A DNA stretch of 64,000 bases from Acinetobacter apis (lineage in GTDB: Bacteria > Pseudomonadota > Gammaproteobacteria > Pseudomonadales > Moraxellaceae). A model generated the notes under the pieces. It was not told the origin of the DNA, searched no databases, and worked only from the letters and a program-made list of their open reading frames with translations. The stretch spans positions 186,001 through 250,000 of the forward strand of contig NZ_FZLN01000001.1 of NCBI RefSeq assembly GCF_900197575.1. Reading direction: 5' to 3'. The position numbers and the translations under genes are program-made. Positions within the stretch are counted from its first letter, which is position 1, and each line of letters opens with the position of its first letter. Below, in pieces: positions 40,941 through 51,635 of this stretch.

Positions 40941-42440
40941 ATGGGCAATTATTTTATATTACAGCTGTTTACCGTAATCTTTGCGCTATCAATCGTCACC
41001 ACTACATTTAATAAAAGGATTTTAGGGTTTCCGCAAGCGATTGGTGTACCAATCGTCTCAGCCTTGTTGGTATTTATTTTGCAATGGGGTGCGAGTTTAT
41101 TAAATGGTAACCAATTTATTAATATTAATATTCATAATATTGAAAATGCAGTCCGCCATATCGACTTTTATGACTTTTTAATCAATGGCGTGATTTGTTT
41201 TATTCTAACGTCATCTGCACTAAAATTTAAAATATCAGATTTAAGAAATCATTGGAAACCTATCAGTATTTTAGCCAGTATTTCATTGGTTTTATGTGCT
41301 TTGCTGTTTGGCGGCATGTTATATAGCTTTCAATATTTACTTGGTAATACAGTACCAATTGTGGTGCTGTTACTGTTGGGGTCTGCACTAGGTGCCACAG
41401 ATCCGATTGGCGTAAAAGGGGTATTAAGCTCCGTCAAAGCACCACATCATTTAATGGTCAAGCTTGAGGGCGAATCTTTATTTAATGATGCAATGTGTAT
41501 TGCTGTGTTTATGACTTTGCTTAGCGTTATACAAGGCAATCATTTTACTTTTCTTGGTACAGTCAATTCATTTTTATATGAAACCACAGTAGCTGCCATT
41601 ATTGGTATGGCATTTGGTTTTGGCACATTACGTGTAATGCGTGGTAAACATGAGCATGAATCTTTAATTTTATTGACAGCATTTTTAGCATCAGGCTCTT
41701 ATCTTGTTGCATTATTTGCCCATGCTTCTGCACCGATTGCGTGTGTTATTGGCGGTTTAATTGTCGGTAACAAGTGGCAAGATGTGATCGGTGAGCAAGA
41801 GACAACTGAAATTAATCACTTTTGGCACACTGTTGAAGGCATTATTAATTCGTTTTTATTTACTTTAATTGGCTTAGAACTATTTATTTTAGATTTAAAT
41901 GTACACATGATTTTAGGTGGTGTGGTTGCATTTATCATTTTGCATATATCACGTTTTGCAGCTAATTTTCTCTCTTTTTCATTTTTCCCATCATTTCGCA
42001 AAAAAAGTTATAACGGCAGTTTAACCATTATTAGTTGGGGCGGGGTACGTGGCGGTATTTCATTGGCATTGATTCTTGCGGTTGCCAACCATCCAGTACT
42101 GAGTCCTTATAGCAGTATTTTAATTGGCTATGCGTTTATTACGGTGCTGATGTCAGGTGTGGTGTGTGGTTTAGGGTTACCTGCGGTCATGAATGCGTTT
42201 TATCACAACCCCAACGAAGAGACCACAGGCTTTAAAGGTTGGTATCAACGTTTGTGTCATAAAATGAACAGAACGGGTGTGAAATACATTGTTGGTGAAG
42301 ATGCAGACGGTCAAGAAATTATTGGTGTATATAATCCTGAACGTATTTTAGATGTGAAAGATGCAGATGGAATTGCAACACTCCATGACCCAAGTAAAAT
42401 GGCAGAAGTGAATCAGTTAGAAAATCCCAATAATTTCTAA
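40941..42440 (+). CDS. CPA1-type Na+(K+)/H+ antiporter
   Basis: This 499-residue inner-membrane exchanger has 12-13 membrane segments. Family motifs are GSALGATDPIGVKGVLSSV and KLEGESLFNDAMCIAVFMTL, with the ion-binding Asp, and SWGGVRGGISLALILAVA. A cytoplasmic C-terminal tail of about 80 residues (GEDADGQEIIGVYNPERILD) follows. It probably maintains pH and sodium balance; ion selectivity cannot be read from sequence. Confidence 0.92.
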   Translation: MGNYFILQLFTVIFALSIVTTTFNKRILGFPQAIGVPIVSALLVFILQWGASLLNGNQFININIHNIENAVRHIDFYDFLINGVICFILTSSALKFKISDLRNHWKPISILASISLVLCALLFGGMLYSFQYLLGNTVPIVVLLLLGSALGATDPIGVKGVLSSVKAPHHLMVKLEGESLFNDAMCIAVFMTLLSVIQGNHFTFLGTVNSFLYETTVAAIIGMAFGFGTLRVMRGKHEHESLILLTAFLASGSYLVALFAHASAPIACVIGGLIVGNKWQDVIGEQETTEINHFWHTVEGIINSFLFTLIGLELFILDLNVHMILGGVVAFIILHISRFAANFLSFSFFPSFRKKSYNGSLTIISWGGVRGGISLALILAVANHPVLSPYSSILIGYAFITVLMSGVVCGLGLPAVMNAFYHNPNEETTGFKGWYQRLCHKMNRTGVKYIVGEDADGQEIIGVYNPERILDVKDADGIATLHDPSKMAEVNQLENPNNF

Positions 42441-42476
42441 TCTGATTCTAAATAAAGGTTGCATGAATACACTATT

Positions 42477-42509
42477 AAAAAAGCCAGCATCAATGCTGGC
42501 TTTTTTAAC
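42477..42509. terminator. bidirectional terminator between antiporter and gcd
   Basis: The stem AAAAAGCCAGCAT / ATGCTGGCTTTTT with a two-base centre has A and T runs and lies between converging genes. Confidence 0.9.
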
Positions 42510-42520
42510 TTAAATTGAAT

Positions 42521-44926
42521 TTATTTGATTGATTTAGGCAATTTATAAGCGACTAAAGCATCACTTACACCAGTACCCATAAAGTGATGACCGCCCGCCA
42601 TAATGACTAAATATTGCTCGCCATTAATCGAATAAGTCATTGGTGTTGCTTGTCCGCCTGCAGGGAGAGTATCGCTCCACAATTCTTTACCTGTATGGAT
42701 GTCAATTGCACGGATTTTATTGTCTGTGGTTGCTGCCACAAAAATTACACCGCCTGCTGTAACAATTGGACCACCATTGTTTGGCGTACCAATTTGGATT
42801 GGCATATGCGTTGCTAAACCAAATGGTCCATTACGCTCTGCACTACCTAAAGGATGCTGCCATAAAACAGATTTCGTTCTTAAATCAATTGCACTGATCA
42901 TACCATATGGTGGTTCATTACATAGCATGCCTGTTGGACTCAGGAAGGCACTGATTTTCACGCCGTAAGGTGTATCTGCCATTGGACGACCAATACCTGG
43001 AACAGGTTTATAGTTTTTAGCATCCATTGACTGAAGACCTTCTTTATTTGCTTCAGCACGTGTAATTAGTTGAGCATACATCGGTGTGTTGTTCCAATTG
43101 GCAATAATCACACCACGATTACCATCATATGCATAACTGCCCCAATCGCTACCACCATTGTTGCCTGGATACATAATCCATGGTTTGTCTAAACTTGGTG
43201 GTGTATCAAAACCTTGATAATTGGCTTTACGGTATTTAATACGGCAAATCAATTGGTCAATCGGTGAAATACCCCACATTTTACTTTCAGTTAAGTCAGC
43301 AAACCCAAGACGTGGAATATCCACAGAAAATGGTTGTGTTGGTGAGCGTATATCATCTTTTACACCACCTGTAGTTGGCACTGGACGCTCTTCAACACGC
43401 GTTAACGGTTGGCCTGTTACACGGTTTAAAAGAAATGTTTGTCCAAGTTTTGTTGGTACCAGCATTGCAGGAACAGGTTGACCTGTACTGTCAGGGTAAT
43501 CCATTAATGTAGGTTGTGAACCTAAATCTTGGTCCCAAACATCTTTATGCACGGTTTGGAATTTCCAACGTAAGTCACCTGTTTTTGCATCAATTGCAAC
43601 CACAGCGGCATTAACAGCTTCCTCTTCAGGACTACGCATTGCGCTGTAATGGTCAGCTGCAGCATTACCCATTGGAATATAAACTAGACCAAGTTTTTCA
43701 TCACTAACCATGGTTGCCCAAGAGTTTGGTGTACCACGGCTATATTCTTGACCTGCTTGTGGTTCAGCCTTGTCATGTGGACGCTTAACATCCCATGCCC
43801 ATTTGAATTGACCTGTTTCAGCATCATAGCCACGAATCACACCAGATGGTGCCCAACGACGTTGGTTATCACGTACTTCATGATTGACCACAATGGTGTC
43901 ATTAACGATAGTCACAGGCGAGGTCACAGAGACAAAACCAGGTACAGTTGGTCCTAGACCTGTCGTTAAGTCTGTTGTTCCGTTTTTACCAAAGTTATCA
44001 CATGGTTTGCCTGTTTCTGTATCTAAGGCAATCAAACGCATATCTAGCGTACCTAACACAATACGGCTATGGCATGTTTGACCTAATGGTACAGTTTTAG
44101 ATTCATAATAGGTTAAACCACGACATGCTGCTGTATATGGAATACTTTGATACGCAGTATGCGCATTAAATTTCCATGTTTCTTTGCCTGTCGCAGGATC
44201 TATACGGCTAATGTTGTTGGTTGCACTACAGACATATAAACCATTACCCACTTTAATCGGCGTATGTTCAGCAGCCCAAATGTCTTTCTTACCTTCAGGT
44301 GGTAAATCCCCTGTGTGATACACCCATGCACGTTCAAGATGAGATACATTGTCAGCGTTAATTTGTTTCAGTGGAGAGTAGCGAGTTGCGTTGGCATCTC
44401 GACCATAATATTTCCAATCTGAATCTGCTTGGGTTGGGTCGTTGGTATTTCCACTGGTAAGTGGTTGATCAGACAGTGGTTGTCCTGAGTTGTATTGGTT
44501 GTGTGGAATAAAAGCAAGAACCACAGCAATGACAAAACATAGACTGATAATACCCGTTAAAACATAAGATATTTTTTTGCTGAATCCTCGGCCAATGCGA
44601 GGAAGAAGCAAAGTGAGAATAAAGGCAAGTACCGCAAACAGCGCAAGCCGTGGTACCCAACCCCAAAAGCGATCACCTGTCTCAAAAATCGTCCAAACAA
44701 TCGTTAAGACGAAAAATAAACCAAATAGCGCAGCACCTGCCAATTTATCTTTAAAAATTAAAACACCAGATGCAATCAGCGCAATCCCTGCAAGTACATA
44801 ATACCAAGTGCCACCATAGTAAGACAGGTAAGCGCCAAGTATAAGTAAAGGGAGACCGATAATGATTAATATAATTGCAAATATCTTTGCAAAGATGAGA
44901 TGACCTTTTGTTTTATTTATTTCCAT
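42521..44926 (-). CDS. gcd: PQQ-dependent membrane glucose dehydrogenase
   Basis: This 801-residue quinoprotein oxidises aldoses such as glucose to lactones in the periplasm and passes electrons to ubiquinone. Five N-terminal membrane helices (residues ~10-140) are followed by the eight-bladed PQQ propeller: DWKYYGRDANATRYSPL, YHTGDLPPEGKKDIW, WDQDLGSQPTLMDYP, NNGGSDWGSYAYD, GGPIVTAGGVIFVAATTDN and TGKELWSDTLPAGGQATP. The length matches the known Acinetobacter enzyme. ATG 44926 has GGAGGG before it. No pqq synthesis genes are in the window. Confidence 0.96.
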   Translation of the reverse strand: MEINKTKGHLIFAKIFAIILIIIGLPLLILGAYLSYYGGTWYYVLAGIALIASGVLIFKDKLAGAALFGLFFVLTIVWTIFETGDRFWGWVPRLALFAVLAFILTLLLPRIGRGFSKKISYVLTGIISLCFVIAVVLAFIPHNQYNSGQPLSDQPLTSGNTNDPTQADSDWKYYGRDANATRYSPLKQINADNVSHLERAWVYHTGDLPPEGKKDIWAAEHTPIKVGNGLYVCSATNNISRIDPATGKETWKFNAHTAYQSIPYTAACRGLTYYESKTVPLGQTCHSRIVLGTLDMRLIALDTETGKPCDNFGKNGTTDLTTGLGPTVPGFVSVTSPVTIVNDTIVVNHEVRDNQRRWAPSGVIRGYDAETGQFKWAWDVKRPHDKAEPQAGQEYSRGTPNSWATMVSDEKLGLVYIPMGNAAADHYSAMRSPEEEAVNAAVVAIDAKTGDLRWKFQTVHKDVWDQDLGSQPTLMDYPDSTGQPVPAMLVPTKLGQTFLLNRVTGQPLTRVEERPVPTTGGVKDDIRSPTQPFSVDIPRLGFADLTESKMWGISPIDQLICRIKYRKANYQGFDTPPSLDKPWIMYPGNNGGSDWGSYAYDGNRGVIIANWNNTPMYAQLITRAEANKEGLQSMDAKNYKPVPGIGRPMADTPYGVKISAFLSPTGMLCNEPPYGMISAIDLRTKSVLWQHPLGSAERNGPFGLATHMPIQIGTPNNGGPIVTAGGVIFVAATTDNKIRAIDIHTGKELWSDTLPAGGQATPMTYSINGEQYLVIMAGGHHFMGTGVSDALVAYKLPKSIK

Positions 44927-45177
44927 ATAACCCTCCAAAGAAACTCATATTATAGGAGCGCTTTCTTAAAAATTATTTAATCATACGATATAAAAAATCA
45001 AACGGTAAAAATTTACTCGCCATTAAAATATCTTGTTATTGTTATGATTAAATAAACTATAAGTTGGCGTTTTTGTGCGTATTGATGTGTATTTTGCCCT
45101 AATTTGTGATGCGATCGATCTTCACTGATCAACCTTATTTTTGAATCTAAATCATTATATGGAGAGTGCTGGTAATA
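44927..45177. other. intergenic region upstream of gcd
   Basis: About 250 AT-rich bases hold the gcd promoter region and no gene I can support. Confidence 0.4.
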
Positions 45178-45220
45178 CTCAACGTAAACCTGCGGTTTAG
45201 CAGGTTTACGTAAGTTGAGA
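45178..45220. repeat. long inverted repeat after copZ
   Basis: A perfect 12-bp stem (45182-45193 with 45200-45211, loop GGTTTA) is extended by CTCAAC / GTTGAG with a small bulge. It lies directly downstream of copZ on the minus strand and could end its transcript, although no long T run follows in that direction. Confidence 0.65.
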
Positions 45221-45222
45221 TA

Positions 45223-45417
45223 TTATTTTATTTGTGCAGGAAAGCCATCTTCGCTTAATGCATTTTGTAGGGTTTCAGCTGTAAGGTGTGATGTAACTTC
45301 AACTGTTTTTGTGTCTAAATGCACATTCACTGTGGCATGTTCATCAAGATCATGAATGATTGCTGTTACACCGCGTGCGCAGCCGCCACAAGTCATATTT
45401 GGAATTTCAAATAACAT
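45223..45417 (-). CDS. copZ: CopZ-like copper chaperone
   Basis: This 64-residue heavy-metal-associated domain has Cu(I)-binding Cys in IPNMTCGGCARGV and the ferredoxin-like fold pattern (NVHLDTKTVEVTS). It should carry Cu(I) in the cytoplasm to CopA. It is divergent from copA, and its promoter has a CueR-type 19-bp spacer with a clear dyad. Confidence 0.93.
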   Translation of the reverse strand: MLFEIPNMTCGGCARGVTAIIHDLDEHATVNVHLDTKTVEVTSHLTAETLQNALSEDGFPAQIK

Positions 45418-45447
45418 TTAATTTTCCTGATTGGTATAGAAACAATC

Positions 45448-45478
45448 AGTATAAACCTTACCTATTGGACAAGGTCAA
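45448..45478 (-). promoter_or_regulatory. CueR-type promoter/operator of copZ
   Basis: On the minus strand TTGACC (-35) and TATACT (-10) are 19 bases apart. A 21-bp dyad (45455-45475) has arms ACCTT / AAGGT, as in known CueR operators. The long spacer needs MerR-type DNA distortion for activity. Confidence 0.8.
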
Positions 45479-45506
45479 GCCGTGTTTGATTTGTCAAATC
45501 TCTCGC

Positions 45507-45537
45507 TTGACTTTACCATTATGGCAGGGTTTAAGGT
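45507..45537 (+). promoter_or_regulatory. CueR-type promoter/operator of copA-cueR
   Basis: TTGACT (-35) and TAAGGT (-10) are 19 bases apart, with a weaker dyad at the same register as in the copZ promoter. Confidence 0.7.
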
Positions 45538-45567
45538 GTCCATAGTTTATTCAAGGAAACATTGATC

Positions 45568-48039
45568 ATGGGTGCAAGTACACACCGTGTCGAGTTCACA
45601 ATTCATGGCATGACCTGTGCCTCTTGTGTTGGACGAGTCGAAAAAGCATTAAAAAAAGCGGCTCCACAAGCAGATGTAAACGTGAATTTAGCCACAGAGC
45701 GGGCAGTGATTCAAGGTGATCACTTAAACGAGGCTGATTTAATCGCTGTGGTTAAAAAAACAGGCTATGACGTGATTCAGCCCAATAAAACCATTGAGTT
45801 ACATATTTTAGGTATGACCTGCGCGTCGTGCGTTGGACGTGTTGAAAAAGCCTTACAAAAAGTTGAAGGTGTGATTTCTGTGCATATTAACCTTGCAACT
45901 GAAAAAGCAACCTTAACGTGTCAAGAAACTGTCACAGCACATCGCTTAGAACAGGTGGTGGAGCGTGCAGGCTATACTGCAACAGAAATTAAACAGCAAG
46001 TACCCTCTGACCGAAGTCAGCAAAAAGCCCATGAACGCCAACATTTAAAACGTGATTTATGGTGCGCAGTCTTATTTACCTTACCCATTTTTTTACTGGA
46101 AATGGGCAGTCATGTGTCACATGGTTTTGAATCATGGATTCATAGCCATTTAGGACAAACCTTGAATTGGAGCATTCAAGCTGTCTTAGCCACTTTGGTT
46201 TTAGTCATCCCTGGGCGTCGGTTTTATCAAAAAGGGATTCCTGCATTATTGCGTTTAGCACCTGATATGAACTCTTTGGTCTCAGTTGGTACACTCGCGG
46301 CATATGGCTTTTCAATGGTGGCACTGTTATTTCCAAGCGTATTGCCTGAACACACATTGCATGTTTATTTTGAAGCAGCTGCTGTGATTGTGACGCTTAT
46401 TTTGTTGGGTCGATATTTTGAAGCCAAGGCCAAAGGTAAAACATCACAAGCCATTCAGCATTTAATTGGGCTTCAACCCAAAATGGCACGTGTCATTGCT
46501 GAAGATGGTACGGTGTCAGAAGTAGCAATTGATGCCATTCATACAGGCATGTTAATACAAATTCTGCCTGGACAGAAAATTGCAGTCGATGGTGTAGTAA
46601 ATCAAGGACAAAGTTATGTAGATGAATCCATGATTACGGGTGAACCTTTGGCTGTGAAAAAACAATCTGGAAGCCGTGTGGTGGCAGGGACGGTGAATCA
46701 ACAAGGACAATTAACTGTTTATGTTGATACTGCACAGCATGACACTGTGCTGTCCAAGATCATACAAATGGTTGAGCAGGCACAAGGCAGTAAGCTGCCT
46801 ATACAAACTTGGGTAGACCGCATTACCACGTGGTTTGTTCCTGTGGTGATGTTGGCATCATTGATTACTTTTTTAATTTGGCTGATCTGGGGACCTGCAC
46901 CAAGTTTATCTTTTGCTTTGGTAAATGCAGTTGCTGTGCTGATCATTGCTTGTCCTTGTGCTATGGGACTTGCCACACCAACATCAATTATGGTGGCAAC
47001 AGGTCAGGGCGCAAAAATGGGTATTTTGTTTCGTAAAGGTGATGCTCTACAAAGTCTAAAAGAAGTCAAAGCGGTTGGGATTGATAAAACAGGTACCATT
47101 ACTTTGGGGCAGCCTCAAGTAACACGGTTTACTGTGACGCCGTCTTTTCAAGCACAGCACGTTTTACAATATGTGGCATCGCTTGAACAATTTTCAGAAC
47201 ATCCGTTGGCATTGGCAATTTTAGATCGAGCCAAAGCTGAGAAGCTTGAGCTTTTAGCTGTAGAACACTTCATTACTGTCACTGGGCTAGGTATTCATGC
47301 CACCATCGATCAAATGAAAATACAGGTCGGCTCTGATCAGTTTATGTATACCTTAGGAATTGATATTCAACAATTTAAAACAGATGCTGAGCAAGACATC
47401 ACCTCAGGAAAAACTGTAATTTATGTTGCGATTGATGGTGTGCTTGCTGCGATGTTTACTATTGCCGATGAAATTAAACCAAGCAGCTTTTCAGCCATTA
47501 AACAATTGCATGCGCTAGGCTTAAAGGTGGTGATGATTAGTGGTGACCAAGAAAAAACCGCACAAGCGATTGCAACGCAACTGGGGATTGATGATGTCAT
47601 AGCAGGTGTCCGACCTGAAGGCAAATCTCAAGCCATCGAACAACTCCAAGCAAACTATGGCAAAGTGGCTTATATTGGTGACGGTATTAATGATGCGCCT
47701 GCATTAGCGGTTGCCGATGTAGGTATTGCCATTGGTACAGGTACAGATATTGCCATTGAATCTGCCGATGTGGTGTTAATGTCGGGTGATTTAGATGCTG
47801 CAATTGCCGCTATTGCACTGAGCCAAGCCACCATTAAAAATATTCAACAGAATTTATTTTGGGCATTTATTTATAATATTGCCTTAATTCCGATTGCTGC
47901 TGGTATTTTATATCCCCATTATCAAATTTCGTTATCCCCGATGCTTGCAGCATTTGCGATGGGCTTATCATCGGTATTTGTTTTAACCAATGCACTGCGG
48001 TTAACGCAATTCAAACCGCCAAGCTTAAAACATCAATAA
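45568..48039 (+). CDS. copA: Cu(I)-exporting P1B-type ATPase CopA
   Basis: This 823-residue inner-membrane pump has two N-terminal metal-binding domains (MTCASC at residues 15 and 83), then eight membrane helices with the transport motif CPC at 462-464, the TGEP actuator loop, phosphorylation site DKTGT (Asp506), the SEHPLA motif and [10 protein letters not shown]. These define a Cu(I)/Ag(I) exporter. ATG 45568 has AAGGA ten bases before it; TTG 45562 is less likely. cueR follows nine bases later. Confidence 0.97.
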   Translation: MGASTHRVEFTIHGMTCASCVGRVEKALKKAAPQADVNVNLATERAVIQGDHLNEADLIAVVKKTGYDVIQPNKTIELHILGMTCASCVGRVEKALQKVEGVISVHINLATEKATLTCQETVTAHRLEQVVERAGYTATEIKQQVPSDRSQQKAHERQHLKRDLWCAVLFTLPIFLLEMGSHVSHGFESWIHSHLGQTLNWSIQAVLATLVLVIPGRRFYQKGIPALLRLAPDMNSLVSVGTLAAYGFSMVALLFPSVLPEHTLHVYFEAAAVIVTLILLGRYFEAKAKGKTSQAIQHLIGLQPKMARVIAEDGTVSEVAIDAIHTGMLIQILPGQKIAVDGVVNQGQSYVDESMITGEPLAVKKQSGSRVVAGTVNQQGQLTVYVDTAQHDTVLSKIIQMVEQAQGSKLPIQTWVDRITTWFVPVVMLASLITFLIWLIWGPAPSLSFALVNAVAVLIIACPCAMGLATPTSIMVATGQGAKMGILFRKGDALQSLKEVKAVGIDKTGTITLGQPQVTRFTVTPSFQAQHVLQYVASLEQFSEHPLALAILDRAKAEKLELLAVEHFITVTGLGIHATIDQMKIQVGSDQFMYTLGIDIQQFKTDAEQDITSGKTVIYVAIDGVLAAMFTIADEIKPSSFSAIKQLHALGLKVVMISGDQEKTAQAIATQLGIDDVIAGVRPEGKSQAIEQLQANYGKVAYIGDGINDAPALAVADVGIAIGTGTDIAIESADVVLMSGDLDAAIAAIALSQATIKNIQQNLFWAFIYNIALIPIAAGILYPHYQISLSPMLAAFAMGLSSVFVLTNALRLTQFKPPSLKHQ

Positions 48040-48048
48040 GAGGTTGTT

Positions 48049-48456
48049 ATGAATATTGGACAAGTTGCTAAGCAGGTCGGTTTTTCAGCCAAGATGATTC
48101 GTCATTACGAGTCAATTGGCTTATTACCTGAAATTGGACGAACAGATGCAGGGTATCGTATTTATACAGCACAACATATCCAAACATTGCTATTTATTAC
48201 ACATGCAAAATCATTACGCTTTTCATCTGAACAAATTAAAGGCTTACTGGCATTGTGGCAAAATAAAGACCGACAAAGTGCGCAGGTGAAAACATTGGCT
48301 TTGGCTCATATTGAACAGTTAAATCAGCAAATTATACAGCTCAAAAACATGGTATCTGTATTGGAACAAGTGACTTCGTGCTGTCAAGGCAATGAGCAAG
48401 CGCCGTGTCCTATTCTTGATAATTTAGAACAAGGGCTTGGAGCGGATCATAAATAA
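48049..48456 (+). CDS. cueR: Cu(I)-responsive MerR-family regulator CueR
   Basis: This 135-residue activator has an N-terminal winged HTH (MNIGQVAKQVGFSAKMIRHY), a long dimer helix, and the metal loop with Cys112 and Cys120 (CCQGNEQAPC), the same positions as in E. coli CueR. It should switch on the copZ and copA promoters when Cu(I), Ag(I) or Au(I) binds. It is co-transcribed with copA, giving positive feedback. Confidence 0.95.
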   Translation: MNIGQVAKQVGFSAKMIRHYESIGLLPEIGRTDAGYRIYTAQHIQTLLFITHAKSLRFSSEQIKGLLALWQNKDRQSAQVKTLALAHIEQLNQQIIQLKNMVSVLEQVTSCCQGNEQAPCPILDNLEQGLGADHK

Positions 48457-48586
48457 GATCTGATGGTGTGAATTTAAATCTTCGATTTCATGGCAAAAAA
48501 GGGCGTGTTTGCATGAAAAGTATACATACCTTGTCATCAATCTATGTATATAATAATGAAACAGTAAGAGCGGACTAGAGTGAGCT

Positions 48587-49789
48587 ATGTTTCAACATGT
48601 TGAGCCTTATGCAGGCGACCCAATTTTATCATTAATGGAAAAATTTCAAAATGATACGCGTGAGAACAAAGTCAATCTAAGCATTGGCCTATATTATACT
48701 GAAGAAAGTATTGTTCCTCAGTTAAATGCAGTGAAAACAGCTGCTTTAGAGATTGGTCAACAAGTCGATAAAGCCAAACTCTATTTGCCAATGTCAGGTT
48801 TGAAAAGCTATTGTGATGCAACACAAGCATTGCTTTTAGGCGACAACAGCAAAGCACGTGCAGAAAACCGCGCAGTGACGATTCAAACATTAGGCGGTTC
48901 AGGCGCATTAAAAATTGGCGCAGACTTCTTAAAAAAATATTTTCCAACATCAAAAGTTTGGGTAAGTAAGCCAACATGGGAAAATCATATTGCGATTTTC
49001 CAAGGCTCAGGTTTTCAAACCGCAGAATATCCATACTTTGATCAAAACACCAACGGCGTTGCTTTTGATGCGATGTTGGATTGCTTAAAGCAAATTCCAA
49101 AGCATGATATTGTACTTCTTCACCCATGTTGTCATAACCCAACAGGTGCAGATTTATTGCCTGCACAGTGGGATCAAGTGATTGAAGTGTTACTTGAGCG
49201 TGAACTGATTCCATTCTTAGATATTGCATATCAAGGTTTTGCTGAAAGTTTAGATCAAGATGCTTATGCAATCCGTGCTTTAGACCAAGCAGGTGCAAGC
49301 TTTATTTTAAGCAACTCATATTCTAAAATTTTCTCGCTGTATGGCGAGCGTGTTGGTGGCTTAACAGTTGTTTCAAATAGTACTGAAGATGCCGACCATG
49401 TGTTTGGTCAGTTAAAAGCAACGGTACGCCGTGTGTATTCTAACCCGCCAACAACAGGTGCATTGCTTGTTAATAAAGTATTGAATGATGCTGCATTAAG
49501 AGCAGATTGGGAAAAAGAATTGGCTGAAATGCGTGAACGTATTTTAGCAATGCGTATTATTTTACGTGATGAGCTCGTTAAGCGCTTACCAAACAAAAAC
49601 TTCGATTATTTGGTTGAACAAAACGGTATGTTTAGTTATACCGGTTTAACTGGCGAGCAAGCAGATCGTTTGCTTGAAGAACATGCCATTTATTTACTTC
49701 GCAGCGGCCGTATTTGTGTTGCAGGTTTAAATAAAAAGAATGTGTATTATGTTGCTGATGCGATTGCACAGGTTTTAGCTGACGCTTAA
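48587..49789 (+). CDS. tyrB: aromatic amino acid aminotransferase
   Basis: This 400-residue class I fold PLP enzyme is of the AspC/TyrB group. Landmarks: QTLGGSGALKIGADFLKKYFP, HPCCHNPTGADLLPAQWD, LDIAYQGFA, and the PLP Lys in SNSYSKIFSLYGERVGGLTV. It probably transaminates tyrosine, phenylalanine and aspartate; the split between AspC and TyrB cannot be made by eye with certainty. Confidence 0.9.
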   Translation: MFQHVEPYAGDPILSLMEKFQNDTRENKVNLSIGLYYTEESIVPQLNAVKTAALEIGQQVDKAKLYLPMSGLKSYCDATQALLLGDNSKARAENRAVTIQTLGGSGALKIGADFLKKYFPTSKVWVSKPTWENHIAIFQGSGFQTAEYPYFDQNTNGVAFDAMLDCLKQIPKHDIVLLHPCCHNPTGADLLPAQWDQVIEVLLERELIPFLDIAYQGFAESLDQDAYAIRALDQAGASFILSNSYSKIFSLYGERVGGLTVVSNSTEDADHVFGQLKATVRRVYSNPPTTGALLVNKVLNDAALRADWEKELAEMRERILAMRIILRDELVKRLPNKNFDYLVEQNGMFSYTGLTGEQADRLLEEHAIYLLRSGRICVAGLNKKNVYYVADAIAQVLADA

Positions 49790-49797
49790 TATCGTAT

Positions 49798-49836
49798 TTA
49801 AAAAAAGGGCTACTGAATAAGTAGCCCTTTTTTATG
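49798..49836. terminator. bidirectional terminator between tyrB and betA
   Basis: The stem AAAAAAGGGCTACT / AGTAGCCCTTTTTT with a five-base loop lies between converging genes. Confidence 0.92.
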
Positions 49837-49841
49837 GAACA

Positions 49842-51548
49842 TTAAATCATTTGATCATCACTAAAAGGACGTTTTGGTGGCTGGCGCAATACAGCAGGAT
49901 CTGCTTTGTAATACGGCGCTGTTGAACGTGGTTCTTTTTTACCACGCATCACATCTGCAATTTTCTCACCAATCATGATCGTGGTTGCATTTAAGTTGCC
50001 TGTGATAATAATTGGCATAATTGACGCATCAACCACACGTAAACCTTCTACACCGTGGACACGACCTTGATGGTCAACCACGGACATATCATCAACACCC
50101 ATTTTACAACTACCACATGGGTGATAAGCAGTTTCTGCATGATTACGCACAAATTCATCAAGTTGTTCATCGGTGACAACATCTTTACCTGGGCTGATTT
50201 CTCGACCACGATATGGGTCAAGTGCAGGTTGATGCATAATTTCACGCGTTAAACGGATACAGTCGCGAAATTCTTGCCAATCTTGCTCTGTTGCCATGTA
50301 GTTAAACAAAATGCTTGGATGATCATGTGGATTGGTCGATGTAATACGAATTCGTCCACGAGATGGAGAACGCATTGAACCCACATGTGCTTGGAAGCCA
50401 TGCTCTTGAACACCTTTCGAACCATTGTAGTTAATCGCCACAGGTAAGAAATGGTATTGAATATTTGGCCATTCAAATTCAGGGCGACTGCGAATAAATC
50501 CGCCCGCTTCAAACTGATTTGATGCACCAATACCTGAACCTAAGAACATCCATTCTGCACCAATTTTTGGTTGATTATGCATTTGCAGAGCAGGGTAGAG
50601 GGACACAGGCTGTTTAGATGCATATTGCAAATAAAGCTCTAAATGGTCTTGCAAATTTTCACCAACACCTGGTAATTCATGCACAACAGGAATATTAAAC
50701 TCATCAAGCAATGCTTTTGAGGCAATACCTGAGCGTTGTAAAATTTGCGGTGATGCAATAGTTCCCGAGCTGATAATGACTTCACGGCGCGCATTAACCA
50801 CAACAGGTGTTGTATTATCACCATGTAGATATTGCACACCAATGGCTTTTTTGCCTGAAAATAAAACTTTATCCGTTGCAGCATGTGTCACGATGGTTAA
50901 GTTTTTACGCTGTTTTGCTGTATCTAAATAACCGCGTGCTGTACTTGAACGACGGCCTTTTTTGGTTACTGTACGGTCCATCGGGCCAAAGCCTTCTTGC
51001 TGATAACCATTTAAGTCATCAGTACGTGGATAGCCTGCTTCAACACCTGCATCAATCATGGCCTTGAATAAAACATTATTGCCTTCTTTCGGTGTGGTAA
51101 CGCTGACAGGACCCTCACCACCATGGTAGTCATTTGGTCCGATATCACGCGTTTCTGCTTTACGATAATATGGTAAGCAGTCAGCATAAGTCCAATCTTC
51201 TAAGCCTGGCAGTTTTGCCCAACCATCTAGATCCATAGCATTGCCGCGGATATAGCACATACCATTAATCAGAGATGAGCCACCTAAACCTTTACCACGA
51301 CCACATTCCATACGGCGATTATTCATATGGGGTTCTGGATCTGTTTCATACGCCCAATTATAACGGCGACCTTGTAATGGAAAGGCAAGGGCAGCTGGCA
51401 TTTGGGTACGAAAATCTGCACGATGGTCAGGGCCACCTGCTTCGAGTAATAAAACGCTGGTATTTGCATCTTCGGTGAGTCGAGCTGCCAAGACATTGCC
51501 TGCAGAACCTGCACCTACAATAATATAGTCGTATTCTTGATTTGCCAT
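49842..51548 (-). CDS. betA: choline dehydrogenase
   Basis: This 568-residue GMC-family flavoenzyme oxidises choline to betaine aldehyde at the membrane. FAD motif [22 protein letters not shown] signature [18 protein letters not shown], the second signature [15 protein letters not shown], and the active-site His in [10 protein letters not shown] are all present. ATG 51548 gives the normal N-terminus. It is the last gene of betIBA. Confidence 0.96.
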   Translation of the reverse strand: MANQEYDYIIVGAGSAGNVLAARLTEDANTSVLLLEAGGPDHRADFRTQMPAALAFPLQGRRYNWAYETDPEPHMNNRRMECGRGKGLGGSSLINGMCYIRGNAMDLDGWAKLPGLEDWTYADCLPYYRKAETRDIGPNDYHGGEGPVSVTTPKEGNNVLFKAMIDAGVEAGYPRTDDLNGYQQEGFGPMDRTVTKKGRRSSTARGYLDTAKQRKNLTIVTHAATDKVLFSGKKAIGVQYLHGDNTTPVVVNARREVIISSGTIASPQILQRSGIASKALLDEFNIPVVHELPGVGENLQDHLELYLQYASKQPVSLYPALQMHNQPKIGAEWMFLGSGIGASNQFEAGGFIRSRPEFEWPNIQYHFLPVAINYNGSKGVQEHGFQAHVGSMRSPSRGRIRITSTNPHDHPSILFNYMATEQDWQEFRDCIRLTREIMHQPALDPYRGREISPGKDVVTDEQLDEFVRNHAETAYHPCGSCKMGVDDMSVVDHQGRVHGVEGLRVVDASIMPIIITGNLNATTIMIGEKIADVMRGKKEPRSTAPYYKADPAVLRQPPKRPFSDDQMI

Positions 51549-51635
51549 AATGTGTTTATATCCTTCATTGTTTGGGAGACATCTATCAGCATGTGCAATC
51601 AAATGGATTGCACATGAAGTATTGCTTGAAATACC

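Noticed and set aside
48672-49298. 208-codon open frame on the minus strand inside the aminotransferase gene
   Set aside because: It lies wholly within a well-supported gene, has no ribosome binding site and its composition (many Leu, His, Gln) is that of a reverse-frame shadow.
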